Shown here in pieces: positions 1 through 6,746 of a stretch of DNA of 50,219 nt. Location: contig JAOUIH010000021.1 of assembly GCA_029884165.1 (NCBI GenBank), forward strand, positions 1 through 50,219, given 5' to 3'. The stretch's first letter is position 1, and every line of letters starts with the position of its first letter. This DNA comes from Gammaproteobacteria bacterium. Lineage in GTDB: Bacteria > Pseudomonadota > Gammaproteobacteria > Steroidobacterales > Woeseiaceae. A model generated the notes under the pieces. That model made no database searches, was not told the DNA's origin, and saw nothing but the letters and a program-made list of their open reading frames with translations. A program made the translations under genes and the position numbers.

Positions 1-80
1 GTGGTCTCCGCGACGACCTGTATTGAAATGCCCAGCGTGATGGCCGCTGCGACCACGGTAGCTACGATCTTGCGCTGCAT
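1..80 (-). CDS. N-terminus of an exported protein, truncated by the window edge
   Basis: Only the first 26 codons, read leftwards from an ATG at 80-78, are inside the window. They encode a positively charged start (MQRK) followed by a hydrophobic stretch rich in V, A, I and L that ends near VVAET. This is a typical Sec signal peptide with possible cleavage after VVA. A purine-rich GGGGGAG lies just upstream of the ATG, in the reverse complement of 87-93, and supports the start. The gene is divergent from the oxygenase gene at 355. The mature protein is outside the window, so its function cannot be stated. Confidence 0.6.
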   Translation of the reverse strand, partial: MQRKIVATVVAAAITLGISIQVVAET

Positions 81-354
81 TGCCTGCTCCCCCGTATCTG
101 GTTTGGTTTGGTTTGTTTGCGGGAGTGCAGAGAGTACCAATAGTGGCGCGCGCCACAAAGCACCGTTGCCTATGTGTTCCCGGGGGCGTTGCGCCGGCCG
201 ATGTCCCGATACCGGATCGCTCGGGCATCGCGCGACGATTGCGCCGGGCAAGCCGGCCTGCGGGCCGGTGCCCGGGTTCCGCCCATGGGCGTTCTGGCGG
301 ATACTCGGGACCCGGCCTGCGACTTGGCCATTATCCCGACAGGAGCCAGGCATC
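81..354. other. Divergent intergenic region without a recognised gene
   Basis: This stretch separates the leftward exported-protein gene from the rightward operon starting at 355. It contains three tandem GTTTG units (101-115) and, near the right end, the AGGAG ribosome binding site of the oxygenase gene. Open frames cross it in plus frames, but none has its own ribosome binding site. I take them to be chance GC-rich frames. Promoters for both directions should lie here, but I cannot pick convincing -35/-10 pairs. Confidence 0.5.
341..345 (+). promoter_or_regulatory. Ribosome binding site that decides the oxygenase start
   Basis: AGGAG sits 9 nt before a GTG codon at 355. The frame stays open back to base 1, so the longest-ORF start would add 118 residues of low-complexity arginine/proline-rich sequence. 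This site and the start of recognisable 2OG-oxygenase sequence both point to GTG 355 instead. Confidence 0.65.
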
Positions 355-1476
355 GTGCAAGACTCGGACGTCGGCGCGAGCAACCGCGAATTCATTCGTT
401 ACGACCAGGTCGAGAAACGGCACACCTACCGGCTGGCCGAGAATTCCTCGGACGAATTCGACGACGATTACGCAATCAGCGTCTTCGACTTCGGCCGCTA
501 CCTGCACGGCAACGGCAGGGATCGCGCCCGCTTCGCCGAGGAGTTCGGCGCGGCCGTGCAGGACATCGGCTTCTCGGTCATCACCGGTCACGGCGTCGAC
601 ACGCAGCTCTACGACGAGATCGAGGCGCGCACCGAGGAGCTTTTCACCACGACGCCGCTGGCCGACAAGCTCGCCTACCGGGCCCGGCGCCACGGCTCGG
701 TGAGCCAGGGCTATTTCCCTATCCGCGAAACCAGCGACATCCACCCGGACCTGGTCGAGGGATGGGTGTGGTGCCGGCGTGCGTTCGACATGCCCCAGGT
801 TCGCGATGTCCCGTTCCGGGCCGCGGATTTCTGGCCGCGAGCCGACTACGAGCCCGTGTTCCGCCGGCTCGCGCTGGCGCACGAGCAATTGTTCAAACCG
901 GTGACCCAGGCGATGTTCCAGGGTCTCGGTATCGATCCGCACCTGTACGACGGGAAGCTCACTCGCACCAACTTCGGCCTGCGCCTCAACTACTACCCGC
1001 CGCTGGGGGAAGCCGAGGACCGCTCGGGCGCGGGACGGCTGCTGGGCCACGAGGATGTGGACCTGTTCACGATCCTGCCGGCGCCTCGCGTCGAGGGACT
1101 GCAGGTATGGAATCACAAGAGCGGCAAGTGGGTGCGCCTCGACGCGCCGCCGGGTTCGATCATCATCAATACCGGCGACTACATGCAGCGCATCAGCAAC
1201 GATCGACTGCCGTCGACGACGCACCGCGTCGGCAAGCCACGGGACGGATCCCATCGGCAGCGCGCACGCATCTCCTTCCCGATCGCCGTCTACGTCCGCG
1301 AACACGAAATACTCGAGGTGCTGCCGGGTCTCGGGTCGCCCCGTTACGAGCCCATCAAGGCCATCACGTTCCATACGCGCAGCACCAGCAAGTTCTACGG
1401 CGACGGCTACGCCGTCGAGGAACCCGTTCCACAGTCGGAGGCCGGAACCGAGCCGCCGGGAGAGGGTCTGAGTTGA
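355..1476 (+). CDS. 2-oxoglutarate/Fe(II)-dependent oxygenase, isopenicillin N synthase family
   Basis: This predicted cytosolic non-haem iron oxygenase (373 aa from GTG 355) couples 2-oxoglutarate decarboxylation to oxidation of an unknown substrate. The N-terminal DIOX_N-like region runs to about residue 170 and includes GFSVITGHGVD. The C-terminal jelly-roll carries the iron triad H232-x-D234 (GHEDVD) and H290 (STTHRV), and the 2-oxoglutarate-binding R305-x-S307 (RARISF). All key residues are present, so it should be active. It is the first gene of a co-directional run to 8165, and the next gene starts 28 nt later. Family members act on amino-acid-derived, gibberellin-like and small peptide substrates, so the sequence alone does not fix the substrate. 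In this context it might oxidise a substrate or side product of the downstream amino-acid pathway (inference). Confidence 0.85.
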   Translation: MQDSDVGASNREFIRYDQVEKRHTYRLAENSSDEFDDDYAISVFDFGRYLHGNGRDRARFAEEFGAAVQDIGFSVITGHGVDTQLYDEIEARTEELFTTTPLADKLAYRARRHGSVSQGYFPIRETSDIHPDLVEGWVWCRRAFDMPQVRDVPFRAADFWPRADYEPVFRRLALAHEQLFKPVTQAMFQGLGIDPHLYDGKLTRTNFGLRLNYYPPLGEAEDRSGAGRLLGHEDVDLFTILPAPRVEGLQVWNHKSGKWVRLDAPPGSIIINTGDYMQRISNDRLPSTTHRVGKPRDGSHRQRARISFPIAVYVREHEILEVLPGLGSPRYEPIKAITFHTRSTSKFYGDGYAVEEPVPQSEAGTEPPGEGLS

Positions 1477-1504
1477 AAATTCACGTCAGGGGCAGGGGGA
1501 AAAC

Positions 1505-2797
1505 ATGAGCAAGGAAAGCGCGCTGGCCGCCATGCGGTCGCTGCTGTTCGCGGCATTCATCCTTTGCGGTGGCTGGGCCGCAGCGCAAAACGACATCGAA
1601 AAAGCCCAGGCGGAGCTGCAGGCCGCAAATGCGTCCTACCGGGCCGGCGACTTCGAGGGCTTCACCCGATCCCTCGAGCGCGCCCTCGAACTCAACCCGG
1701 CCAGCCTGTACACACGCTACAACCTGGCCTGCGCGTACGCGCGCACCGGCCGGGCTGACGAGGCGATACCTCTGCTCGAAGGCCTGGTCACCGCCAGGGT
1801 CGATTTCGGAATGGCGGACGATCCGGACCTCGAATCGCTGCACGAACGTGACGACTTCAGGGCACTGGTTGCGAAACTCGAGGCCGGCATCGCGCCGGTG
1901 TCGAACAGCCATCCCCGCTACACGCTGCAGGCGCTCGGCGTCATGCCGGAGGGCATCGCCGCGGATCCGGCAACGGGGCGGCTCTTTTTCGGCAGCATGC
2001 GCAGCGGCGATATTTTCGTGCTCGACCCGGACAACCAGCTGTCGCGCTTCGCAACGGTTGAGCACAGCGGCCGGCGCGCCGCTGTCGGCATGGCGGTCGA
2101 CACCCGGCGCGGCCTGCTCTGGTCGACCGGGACGTCGTTCTTCATGAACGAGGATTTCGACGAGGAAGCGCCGGCGCCCTCCGGCCTGTTCTCGTTCGAT
2201 CTCGCCACCGGTGATCTGCGTGGACATTACTTCACCGCCGACGACGGGCTCGGCGTCAACGACGTGGCCATCAGTCCCTCCGGCGAGGTCTGGTCGACCG
2301 GTGCGGCGCTGCGGCGCCTGGACGAGGCAACCGGGCGGCTGGAGCCGGTCGCCGTCGAACCGCCGGTTTTCGGCTCGAACGGCATTGCGTTTACCCCGGA
2401 CGGCGGCACGTTGTTCGTGTCGTCGTACCCCGTCGGCCTGGTGGCGATCGACGTGTCCTCCGGCCGCTCGCGCGTACTCGATTCGCCGGCGGACGCACCG
2501 CTCTACGGCGTCGACGGACTGTACTGGTACGACGGCGACCTCGTGGCCGTCCAGAACGGCGTGCAGCCCTGGCGCCTGCTGCGGCTCAGGCTGAACGAGG
2601 ACCGGACGGCCGTCGCCTCGGTACGCGTCATCGAGTTCGCGAACCCGGCGCTGACGCCAATGACCGGGGCGATCCTCGACGGCGAGATCCATTACATAGG
2701 CCGTGCTCCGGCGCCCGAATCCCCACCAGGGCATTTCCCGGCGGAACTGGCCGAGTTTCTCGGTGCGACACTGATCATGACCGCGCCCCTTGACTAG
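1505..2797 (+). CDS. Exported TPR plus SMP-30/gluconolactonase-like beta-propeller protein
   Basis: This 430-aa protein has a Sec signal peptide with probable cleavage after GWAAA near residue 27. A short TPR-type helical repeat follows (about 30-115, with NPASLYTRYNLACAYARTG). From about 140 to the end there is a six-bladed-propeller-like repeat region (EGIAADPATGRLFFGS, GVNDVAISPSGEVWSTG, GSNGIAFTPDGGTLFVSS) of the SMP-30/NHL type. Such domains bind divalent metals and often act as lactonases, but I could not assign metal ligands confidently. AGGGGCAGGGGG precedes the ATG. It sits between the oxygenase (28 nt) and the aminotransferase (20 nt), so it is probably co-transcribed. A periplasmic partner in an otherwise cytosolic catabolic run is unusual. 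The role is unknown. Confidence 0.85.
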   Translation: MSKESALAAMRSLLFAAFILCGGWAAAQNDIEKAQAELQAANASYRAGDFEGFTRSLERALELNPASLYTRYNLACAYARTGRADEAIPLLEGLVTARVDFGMADDPDLESLHERDDFRALVAKLEAGIAPVSNSHPRYTLQALGVMPEGIAADPATGRLFFGSMRSGDIFVLDPDNQLSRFATVEHSGRRAAVGMAVDTRRGLLWSTGTSFFMNEDFDEEAPAPSGLFSFDLATGDLRGHYFTADDGLGVNDVAISPSGEVWSTGAALRRLDEATGRLEPVAVEPPVFGSNGIAFTPDGGTLFVSSYPVGLVAIDVSSGRSRVLDSPADAPLYGVDGLYWYDGDLVAVQNGVQPWRLLRLRLNEDRTAVASVRVIEFANPALTPMTGAILDGEIHYIGRAPAPESPPGHFPAELAEFLGATLIMTAPLD

Positions 2798-2817
2798 CGG
2801 TCGACGCGCGCCGCTAA

Positions 2818-4218
2818 ATGGCGCATCCGTTCAAACCCAGTCTCCAGACGCCTCCGATGAGCCAAGCGGAAACCATTGCCGCCAGTAATCTCTTTTACCT
2901 CGGGAACCTGAAGCGACCCAGGCTCGACCGCGCCGAGGGCGTCTATCTCTGGGACACCGACGGCAAGCGCTATCTCGACGCGTCCAGCGGCCCGATGGTG
3001 TCGAACATCGGTCACTCGAACCCGCGCGTGCTCGCCGCGATGAAGCGACAGATGGACAGGTCGACATTTGGGTACCGGCTGCATTTCGTCAACGAGGCCG
3101 CCGAGGAACTGGCGACGCTGACGGCGTCGCTGATGCCCGCGGGCCTCGATCGTATATTTTTCGCGTCCGGCGGCTCGGAAGCCGTCGAGAGCTGCCTGAA
3201 GCTCGCCCGCCAGTACGCCTGGGTAACGAACCGGAAAGACCGCTGGAAGGTCATCTCGCTGCGGCCCTCTTATCACGGCGGAACGCTGGGCGCCGTTGCC
3301 GTCACCGGCATGGACCTGTTCGTCGAGCCGTTCGCGGCGATGATCCGCGAGATGCCCAAGATTCCTGCCGCACGCTGCTACCTCGATCGCGACGAACTCA
3401 CCGATCACCAGCGCGGCCTGCGCTACGCGGAAATGCTGCGCGAGGAGATCCTGCGCCAGGGTCCGGAGAGCGTGCTGGCGTTCATCATGGAGCCGGTCGG
3501 GGGCGCCTCCACCGGCGCGCTGGTCGCGCCGGACAGCTACTATCCGCGCATCCGGGAGATCTGCGACGAGTTCGGGATACTGCTGATCGTCGACGAAGTC
3601 ATGTCCGGGGCCGGCCGCACTGGCCGCTTCCTTGCCGTCGAACACTGGAACCTGCGTCCCGACATTATCGCGATGGCCAAGGGTTTCGCGGCCGGCTATG
3701 CGCCGCTCGGCGTCATGGCAGCGCGCCGCGACATGGTCGAGGCGCTGAATCCGGCCGGCGGCTTTGCGCACGGCTACACCTACGCCGGCAACCCGCTGGC
3801 CTGTGCGGCCGGGCTCGCCGTCATCCGCGAAGTCGTCGACCAGGGCCTCGTCGACCGGGCCGCGACGCAGGGCGCGAAGCTGAAGGCCGGCCTGGCGAAG
3901 CTGATGGATCGCTACGAATGGATCGGCGACGTTCGCGGCAAGGGCCTGTTGCTCGCCTTCGAGCTGGTCCGCGACCGCGAGACGATGGAGCCGTTGCCCG
4001 CCGGGTTGAACGCACATGTCGAACTGGTCGAGGAAGCCTACCGGCGCGGGCTGATCATCTACTCGCGGCGCACGCGCGGCGGCAAGGTCGGCGACCATTT
4101 CATGGTCTGCCCGCCCCTGATCGTCGAGGACACCCACATTGACGAAATCATGCAGACGCTCGTCGCGAGCCTGGATGCCTGGGGCGCCCGCGCGGGCCTG
4201 CCTTGCGGGAGGAGCTGA
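2818..4218 (+). CDS. Class III (omega-type) PLP-dependent aminotransferase
   Basis: This 466-aa cytosolic aminotransferase of fold type I, class III, moves an amino group from a terminal or beta amine to a keto acid such as pyruvate or 2-oxoglutarate. The PLP phosphate-binding FASGGSEAVES is near residue 118. The cofactor-contacting DEVMSGAGRTG is near 260. The Schiff-base lysine is K288 (AMAKGFAAG). The glycine-rich TYAGNPLACAAG follows. No strong ribosome binding site precedes ATG 2818. ATG 2857 is an alternative that would remove 13 residues. The BKACE gene starts 3 nt after the stop, so the two are very likely co-translated. Together they suggest that this enzyme makes a beta-keto acid from a beta-amino acid and that BKACE then cleaves it. 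N6-acetyl-beta-lysine is the best candidate substrate (inference). Confidence 0.9.
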   Translation: MAHPFKPSLQTPPMSQAETIAASNLFYLGNLKRPRLDRAEGVYLWDTDGKRYLDASSGPMVSNIGHSNPRVLAAMKRQMDRSTFGYRLHFVNEAAEELATLTASLMPAGLDRIFFASGGSEAVESCLKLARQYAWVTNRKDRWKVISLRPSYHGGTLGAVAVTGMDLFVEPFAAMIREMPKIPAARCYLDRDELTDHQRGLRYAEMLREEILRQGPESVLAFIMEPVGGASTGALVAPDSYYPRIREICDEFGILLIVDEVMSGAGRTGRFLAVEHWNLRPDIIAMAKGFAAGYAPLGVMAARRDMVEALNPAGGFAHGYTYAGNPLACAAGLAVIREVVDQGLVDRAATQGAKLKAGLAKLMDRYEWIGDVRGKGLLLAFELVRDRETMEPLPAGLNAHVELVEEAYRRGLIIYSRRTRGGKVGDHFMVCPPLIVEDTHIDEIMQTLVASLDAWGARAGLPCGRS

Positions 4219-4221
4219 GCC

Positions 4222-5148
4222 GTGGACAAAGTCATCATCACCTGCGCGGTCACCGGATCCATTCACACGCCGACGATGAGCCCGCACCTGCCGGTCACGC
4301 CGGAGGAGATCGCGACCCAGGCGATCGACGCCGCGGCGGCCGGTGCGGCGATCCTGCACCTGCACGCGCGCAACCCGGACGACGGCCGGCCCACCGCCGA
4401 CCCGGCCGTATTCATGCAATTCCTGCCGCGCATCAAGGCGGAGTGCGATGCGGTCATCAACATCACGACCGGCGGCAGCTCGCTGATGACGCTCGACGAG
4501 CGGCTCGCGGCACCGGCGCTGGCCGAGCCCGAGATGTGCTCTCTGAACATGGGGTCGATGAATTTCGGCATCTTCCCGCTGAAGAACCGTTACCGCGACT
4601 GGAAACATGCGTGGGAGCCGAAGCTGCTCGAGGCGACGCGCGACGTTGTGTTCAAGAACACGTTCGCCGATATCGAGACGGTCTTCGATCGCCTCGGCCG
4701 CGGCTGCGGGACGCGCTTCGAGTTCGAGTGCTACGACGTCGGCCACATCCAGACGCTGGCTTTTTACCTGCGCGAGGGGCTGATCCAGAAGCCGCTGTTC
4801 GTCCAGTTCGTCATGGGCATCCTCGGCGGCATCGACGCGGCACCGGAGCAGTTGATGCACATGAAGGCGACGGCCGACCGGCTGCTGGGGGACAACTACC
4901 GCTTCTCGGTGCTGGCAGCGGGCCGCTGGCAGCTCCCGCTCGCGACGATGGGCACCATCATGGGCGGCAACGTCCGGGTGGGGCTCGAGGACAGCCTGCT
5001 GATCAAACGGCGCACGCTGGCCGGCAGCAACGCCGAACAGGTCGCGAAGATCCGGCGCATCATCGAGGAACTCGGCTACGAGATCGCGACACCCGCGGAG
5101 GCCCGCGAGATGCTGGGCCTCAAGGGGTCCGACAAGGTCAACTTCTGA
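4222..5148 (+). CDS. Beta-keto acid cleavage enzyme (BKACE, DUF849 family)
   Basis: This 308-aa TIM-barrel zinc enzyme belongs to the 3-keto-5-aminohexanoate cleavage (Kce) family. The family reaction is a beta-keto acid plus acetyl-CoA giving acetoacetate plus the shortened acyl-CoA. The zinc-binding HLHAR puts histidines at 46 and 48, the same numbers as in Kce. A later GLED, also typical, supplies the acidic ligand. The N-terminal MDKVIITCAVTGS block is characteristic. The start is GTG 4222, preceded by a strong GGGAGGAG. It is sandwiched between an aminotransferase (3 nt) and an acetyltransferase (1 nt). In a beta-lysine route it would turn 6-acetamido-3-oxohexanoate into 4-acetamidobutyryl-CoA and acetoacetate. 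A carnitine (dehydrocarnitine) role is also known for the family, but no carnitine genes are nearby. Confidence 0.92.
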   Translation: MDKVIITCAVTGSIHTPTMSPHLPVTPEEIATQAIDAAAAGAAILHLHARNPDDGRPTADPAVFMQFLPRIKAECDAVINITTGGSSLMTLDERLAAPALAEPEMCSLNMGSMNFGIFPLKNRYRDWKHAWEPKLLEATRDVVFKNTFADIETVFDRLGRGCGTRFEFECYDVGHIQTLAFYLREGLIQKPLFVQFVMGILGGIDAAPEQLMHMKATADRLLGDNYRFSVLAAGRWQLPLATMGTIMGGNVRVGLEDSLLIKRRTLAGSNAEQVAKIRRIIEELGYEIATPAEAREMLGLKGSDKVNF

Positions 5149-5149
5149 C

Positions 5150-5647
5150 ATGGCCGACGCTCGTAACATCATCATTCGACCGGCGAACCGGGCGGACGTC
5201 GACGCGATGCACGCGATGGTCGTTGCGCTCGGCACGGCGACCGGCGCGGAGCACAAGGTCAAGAGCACGCCGCTGGACCTGCTGCGTCACGGTTTCGGGG
5301 CGGAGCCGGCTTTCGAAGCCCTGATTGCCGATCGCGACGGCGAGGCCGTCGGGCTGTGCATATACGGCTACGTGTTCTCTACCTGGCGCGGCGACCCCGG
5401 CGTATACGTGATCGACCTCTTCGTCGACGACAGTGCGCGCGGCGCGGGGCTCGGGGAGCGCCTGCTGCGCGAGGCCGCCCGTGCCGGTATCAAGCGCAAT
5501 GCCAGTCACCTTCGCCTGTCGGTCGACCGGCAGAACGAGGGCGCGCAGCGCTTCTACGAACGCATCGGCATGGTGTATCGAAAGGACGAGCACATCTACC
5601 AGATCAGCGGCGATGACTTCGCCGCGCTCGCCGGGGAACCTGGATGA
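5150..5647 (+). CDS. GNAT-family N-acetyltransferase
   Basis: This 165-aa single-domain GNAT protein transfers an acetyl group from acetyl-CoA to an amine. The acetyl-CoA-binding motif A is clear (DDSARGAGLGERLLREA), and the C-terminal QNEGAQRFYERIGM is a normal motif B ending. The gene starts 1 nt after the BKACE stop and its own stop overlaps the deacetylase start (ATGA), so translation is probably coupled in both directions. Next to an aminotransferase and a matching deacetylase, the likely target is a small diamine or amino acid rather than a ribosomal protein. Beta-lysine N6-acetyltransferase is the working idea. The methanogen enzyme for that reaction (AblB) is also a GNAT. The substrate is inferred, not seen. 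Confidence 0.9.
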   Translation: MADARNIIIRPANRADVDAMHAMVVALGTATGAEHKVKSTPLDLLRHGFGAEPAFEALIADRDGEAVGLCIYGYVFSTWRGDPGVYVIDLFVDDSARGAGLGERLLREAARAGIKRNASHLRLSVDRQNEGAQRFYERIGMVYRKDEHIYQISGDDFAALAGEPG

Positions 5648-6675
5648 AAGTCGTATTTACCAAGCGGCAGCTGAAGCACGATCCGCAGACCTTTTTCGTA
5701 TCCGGCTCCATCGTGGACCACCCGGAGAAGCCGGAGCGGGCTGCGCGCCTGCTCGCCGCAGCACTCAAGTCCGGACTCGTTGCCGAGGAGCCCCGGGACG
5801 CAGCGCGGCCGCTGCTCGAGAGACTGCACACGCCCCGTTACCTGCACTACCTCGAAAACATTTTCCCGCGCTGGCAGCGCATCGCCGGCGGTTCGGCGGA
5901 GGTGATACCCGGGATCCACCCGGACCGGCGGGACTGCGGTTATCCGCTGTCCGCGGCTGGCCAGGCGGGCTTCCATCACGCGGACCTCTCGAGCCCGATC
6001 AATGGCGACACCTGGGAAAGCGCCCTGTGGAGCGCGCACGGTGCAGCCCATGCCGCCGGACTCGTCCTCGCCGGCGAACGCTCGGCCTACGCGCTCAGCC
6101 GCCCGCCTGGCCATCACGCCGCGCGGGATTATTGTGCGGGCTTCTGCTATCTCGCGAACTGCGGCGTCGCGGCCGAGGCGCTGCTCGCCGGGCACCGGCG
6201 CGTCGCGGTGCTCGACGTCGACGTACACCACGGTAACGGCACGCAGGACGTGTTCTACGCACGCGGCGACGTACTGACGATCTCGATGCACGCGGACCCG
6301 GCGCGTTTCTACCCGTTTTTCTGGGGCCACGCCGACGAGACGGGTTCGGGCGACGGTGAGGGCTGCAACCTGAACCTGCCGCTGCCGCGCGGTACCGGCG
6401 ACGACGACTACCTCCGGGTGCTGGACGGCGCGATCGACCGGATTGCCGAATTCGGTGCCGGTGCGCTCGTCGTTGCGCTCGGTCTGGACGCCTACGAGGG
6501 CGACCCGCTGCGCGGGTTTGCGATCACGCGGCAGGGCTTCGCGCGCATCGGGCGGCGCATTGGCGAGCTGGGGCTGCCGACCGTGCTGATCCAGGAAGGG
6601 GGTTACCTGTCGGACGAACTGGGCCTGAACCTGTCGGCCGCGCTGGAGGGATTCATGGAGACCCACGGCGGCTGA
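5644..6675 (+). CDS. Acetylpolyamine-amidohydrolase-like deacetylase (HDAC superfamily)
   Basis: This 343-aa zinc amidohydrolase of the arginase/deacetylase fold removes acetyl groups from amines. All catalytic residues are visible: H157-H158 (PPGHHA), zinc ligands D193 and H195 (DVDVHHGNGT) and D282 (GLDAYEGDP), and transition-state tyrosine Y321 (QEGGY). Numbering and length lie within two residues of what is known for Mycoplana acetylpolyamine amidohydrolase (H158/H159, D195, H197, D284, Y323; 341 aa). A bacterial small-molecule deacetylase is therefore more likely than a histone-type enzyme. The start overlaps the GNAT stop by 4 nt. In the proposed pathway it would remove the protecting acetyl group late, from 4-acetamidobutyrate or its CoA ester. 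N-acetylputrescine or N-acetylcadaverine remain alternatives. Confidence 0.92.
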   Translation: MKVVFTKRQLKHDPQTFFVSGSIVDHPEKPERAARLLAAALKSGLVAEEPRDAARPLLERLHTPRYLHYLENIFPRWQRIAGGSAEVIPGIHPDRRDCGYPLSAAGQAGFHHADLSSPINGDTWESALWSAHGAAHAAGLVLAGERSAYALSRPPGHHAARDYCAGFCYLANCGVAAEALLAGHRRVAVLDVDVHHGNGTQDVFYARGDVLTISMHADPARFYPFFWGHADETGSGDGEGCNLNLPLPRGTGDDDYLRVLDGAIDRIAEFGAGALVVALGLDAYEGDPLRGFAITRQGFARIGRRIGELGLPTVLIQEGGYLSDELGLNLSAALEGFMETHGG

Positions 6676-6693
6676 CCGACGGGGTTCGAATCG

Positions 6694-6721
6694 AGCGGCA
6701 ATTCCCGCTACAGTTGCCGCT
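6694..6721 (+). promoter_or_regulatory. Hairpin in the only long spacer of the operon
   Basis: AGCGGCAA (6694-6701) and TTGCCGCT (6714-6721) form a perfect 8-bp stem with a 12-nt loop. It lies in the 71-nt spacer between the deacetylase and NhaC genes. No run of T follows, so it is not a standard intrinsic terminator. It could set the relative level of the transporter by mRNA processing or attenuation, or it could be incidental. Confidence 0.3.
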
Positions 6722-6746
6722 GGTTCCCGGACAAGAATAACCAACG

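Noticed and set aside
101-115. Three tandem GTTTG repeats
   Set aside because: It is too short and isolated to be a repeat element. It may be a slippage tract in a promoter region, but nothing ties it to a function.
2794-5268. 824-codon open frame on the minus strand
   Set aside because: It lies fully antisense to the aminotransferase and BKACE genes, which have clear catalytic motifs. Its translation is Arg/Ala/Asp/Gly-rich with no recognisable domain, as expected from GC-rich codon bias.
6683-6692. GGTTCGAATC, identical to a tRNA T-loop core
   Set aside because: The flanking bases do not form the 5-bp T stem, and no anticodon or acceptor arm is present. The upstream bases are the coding 3' end of the deacetylase gene.
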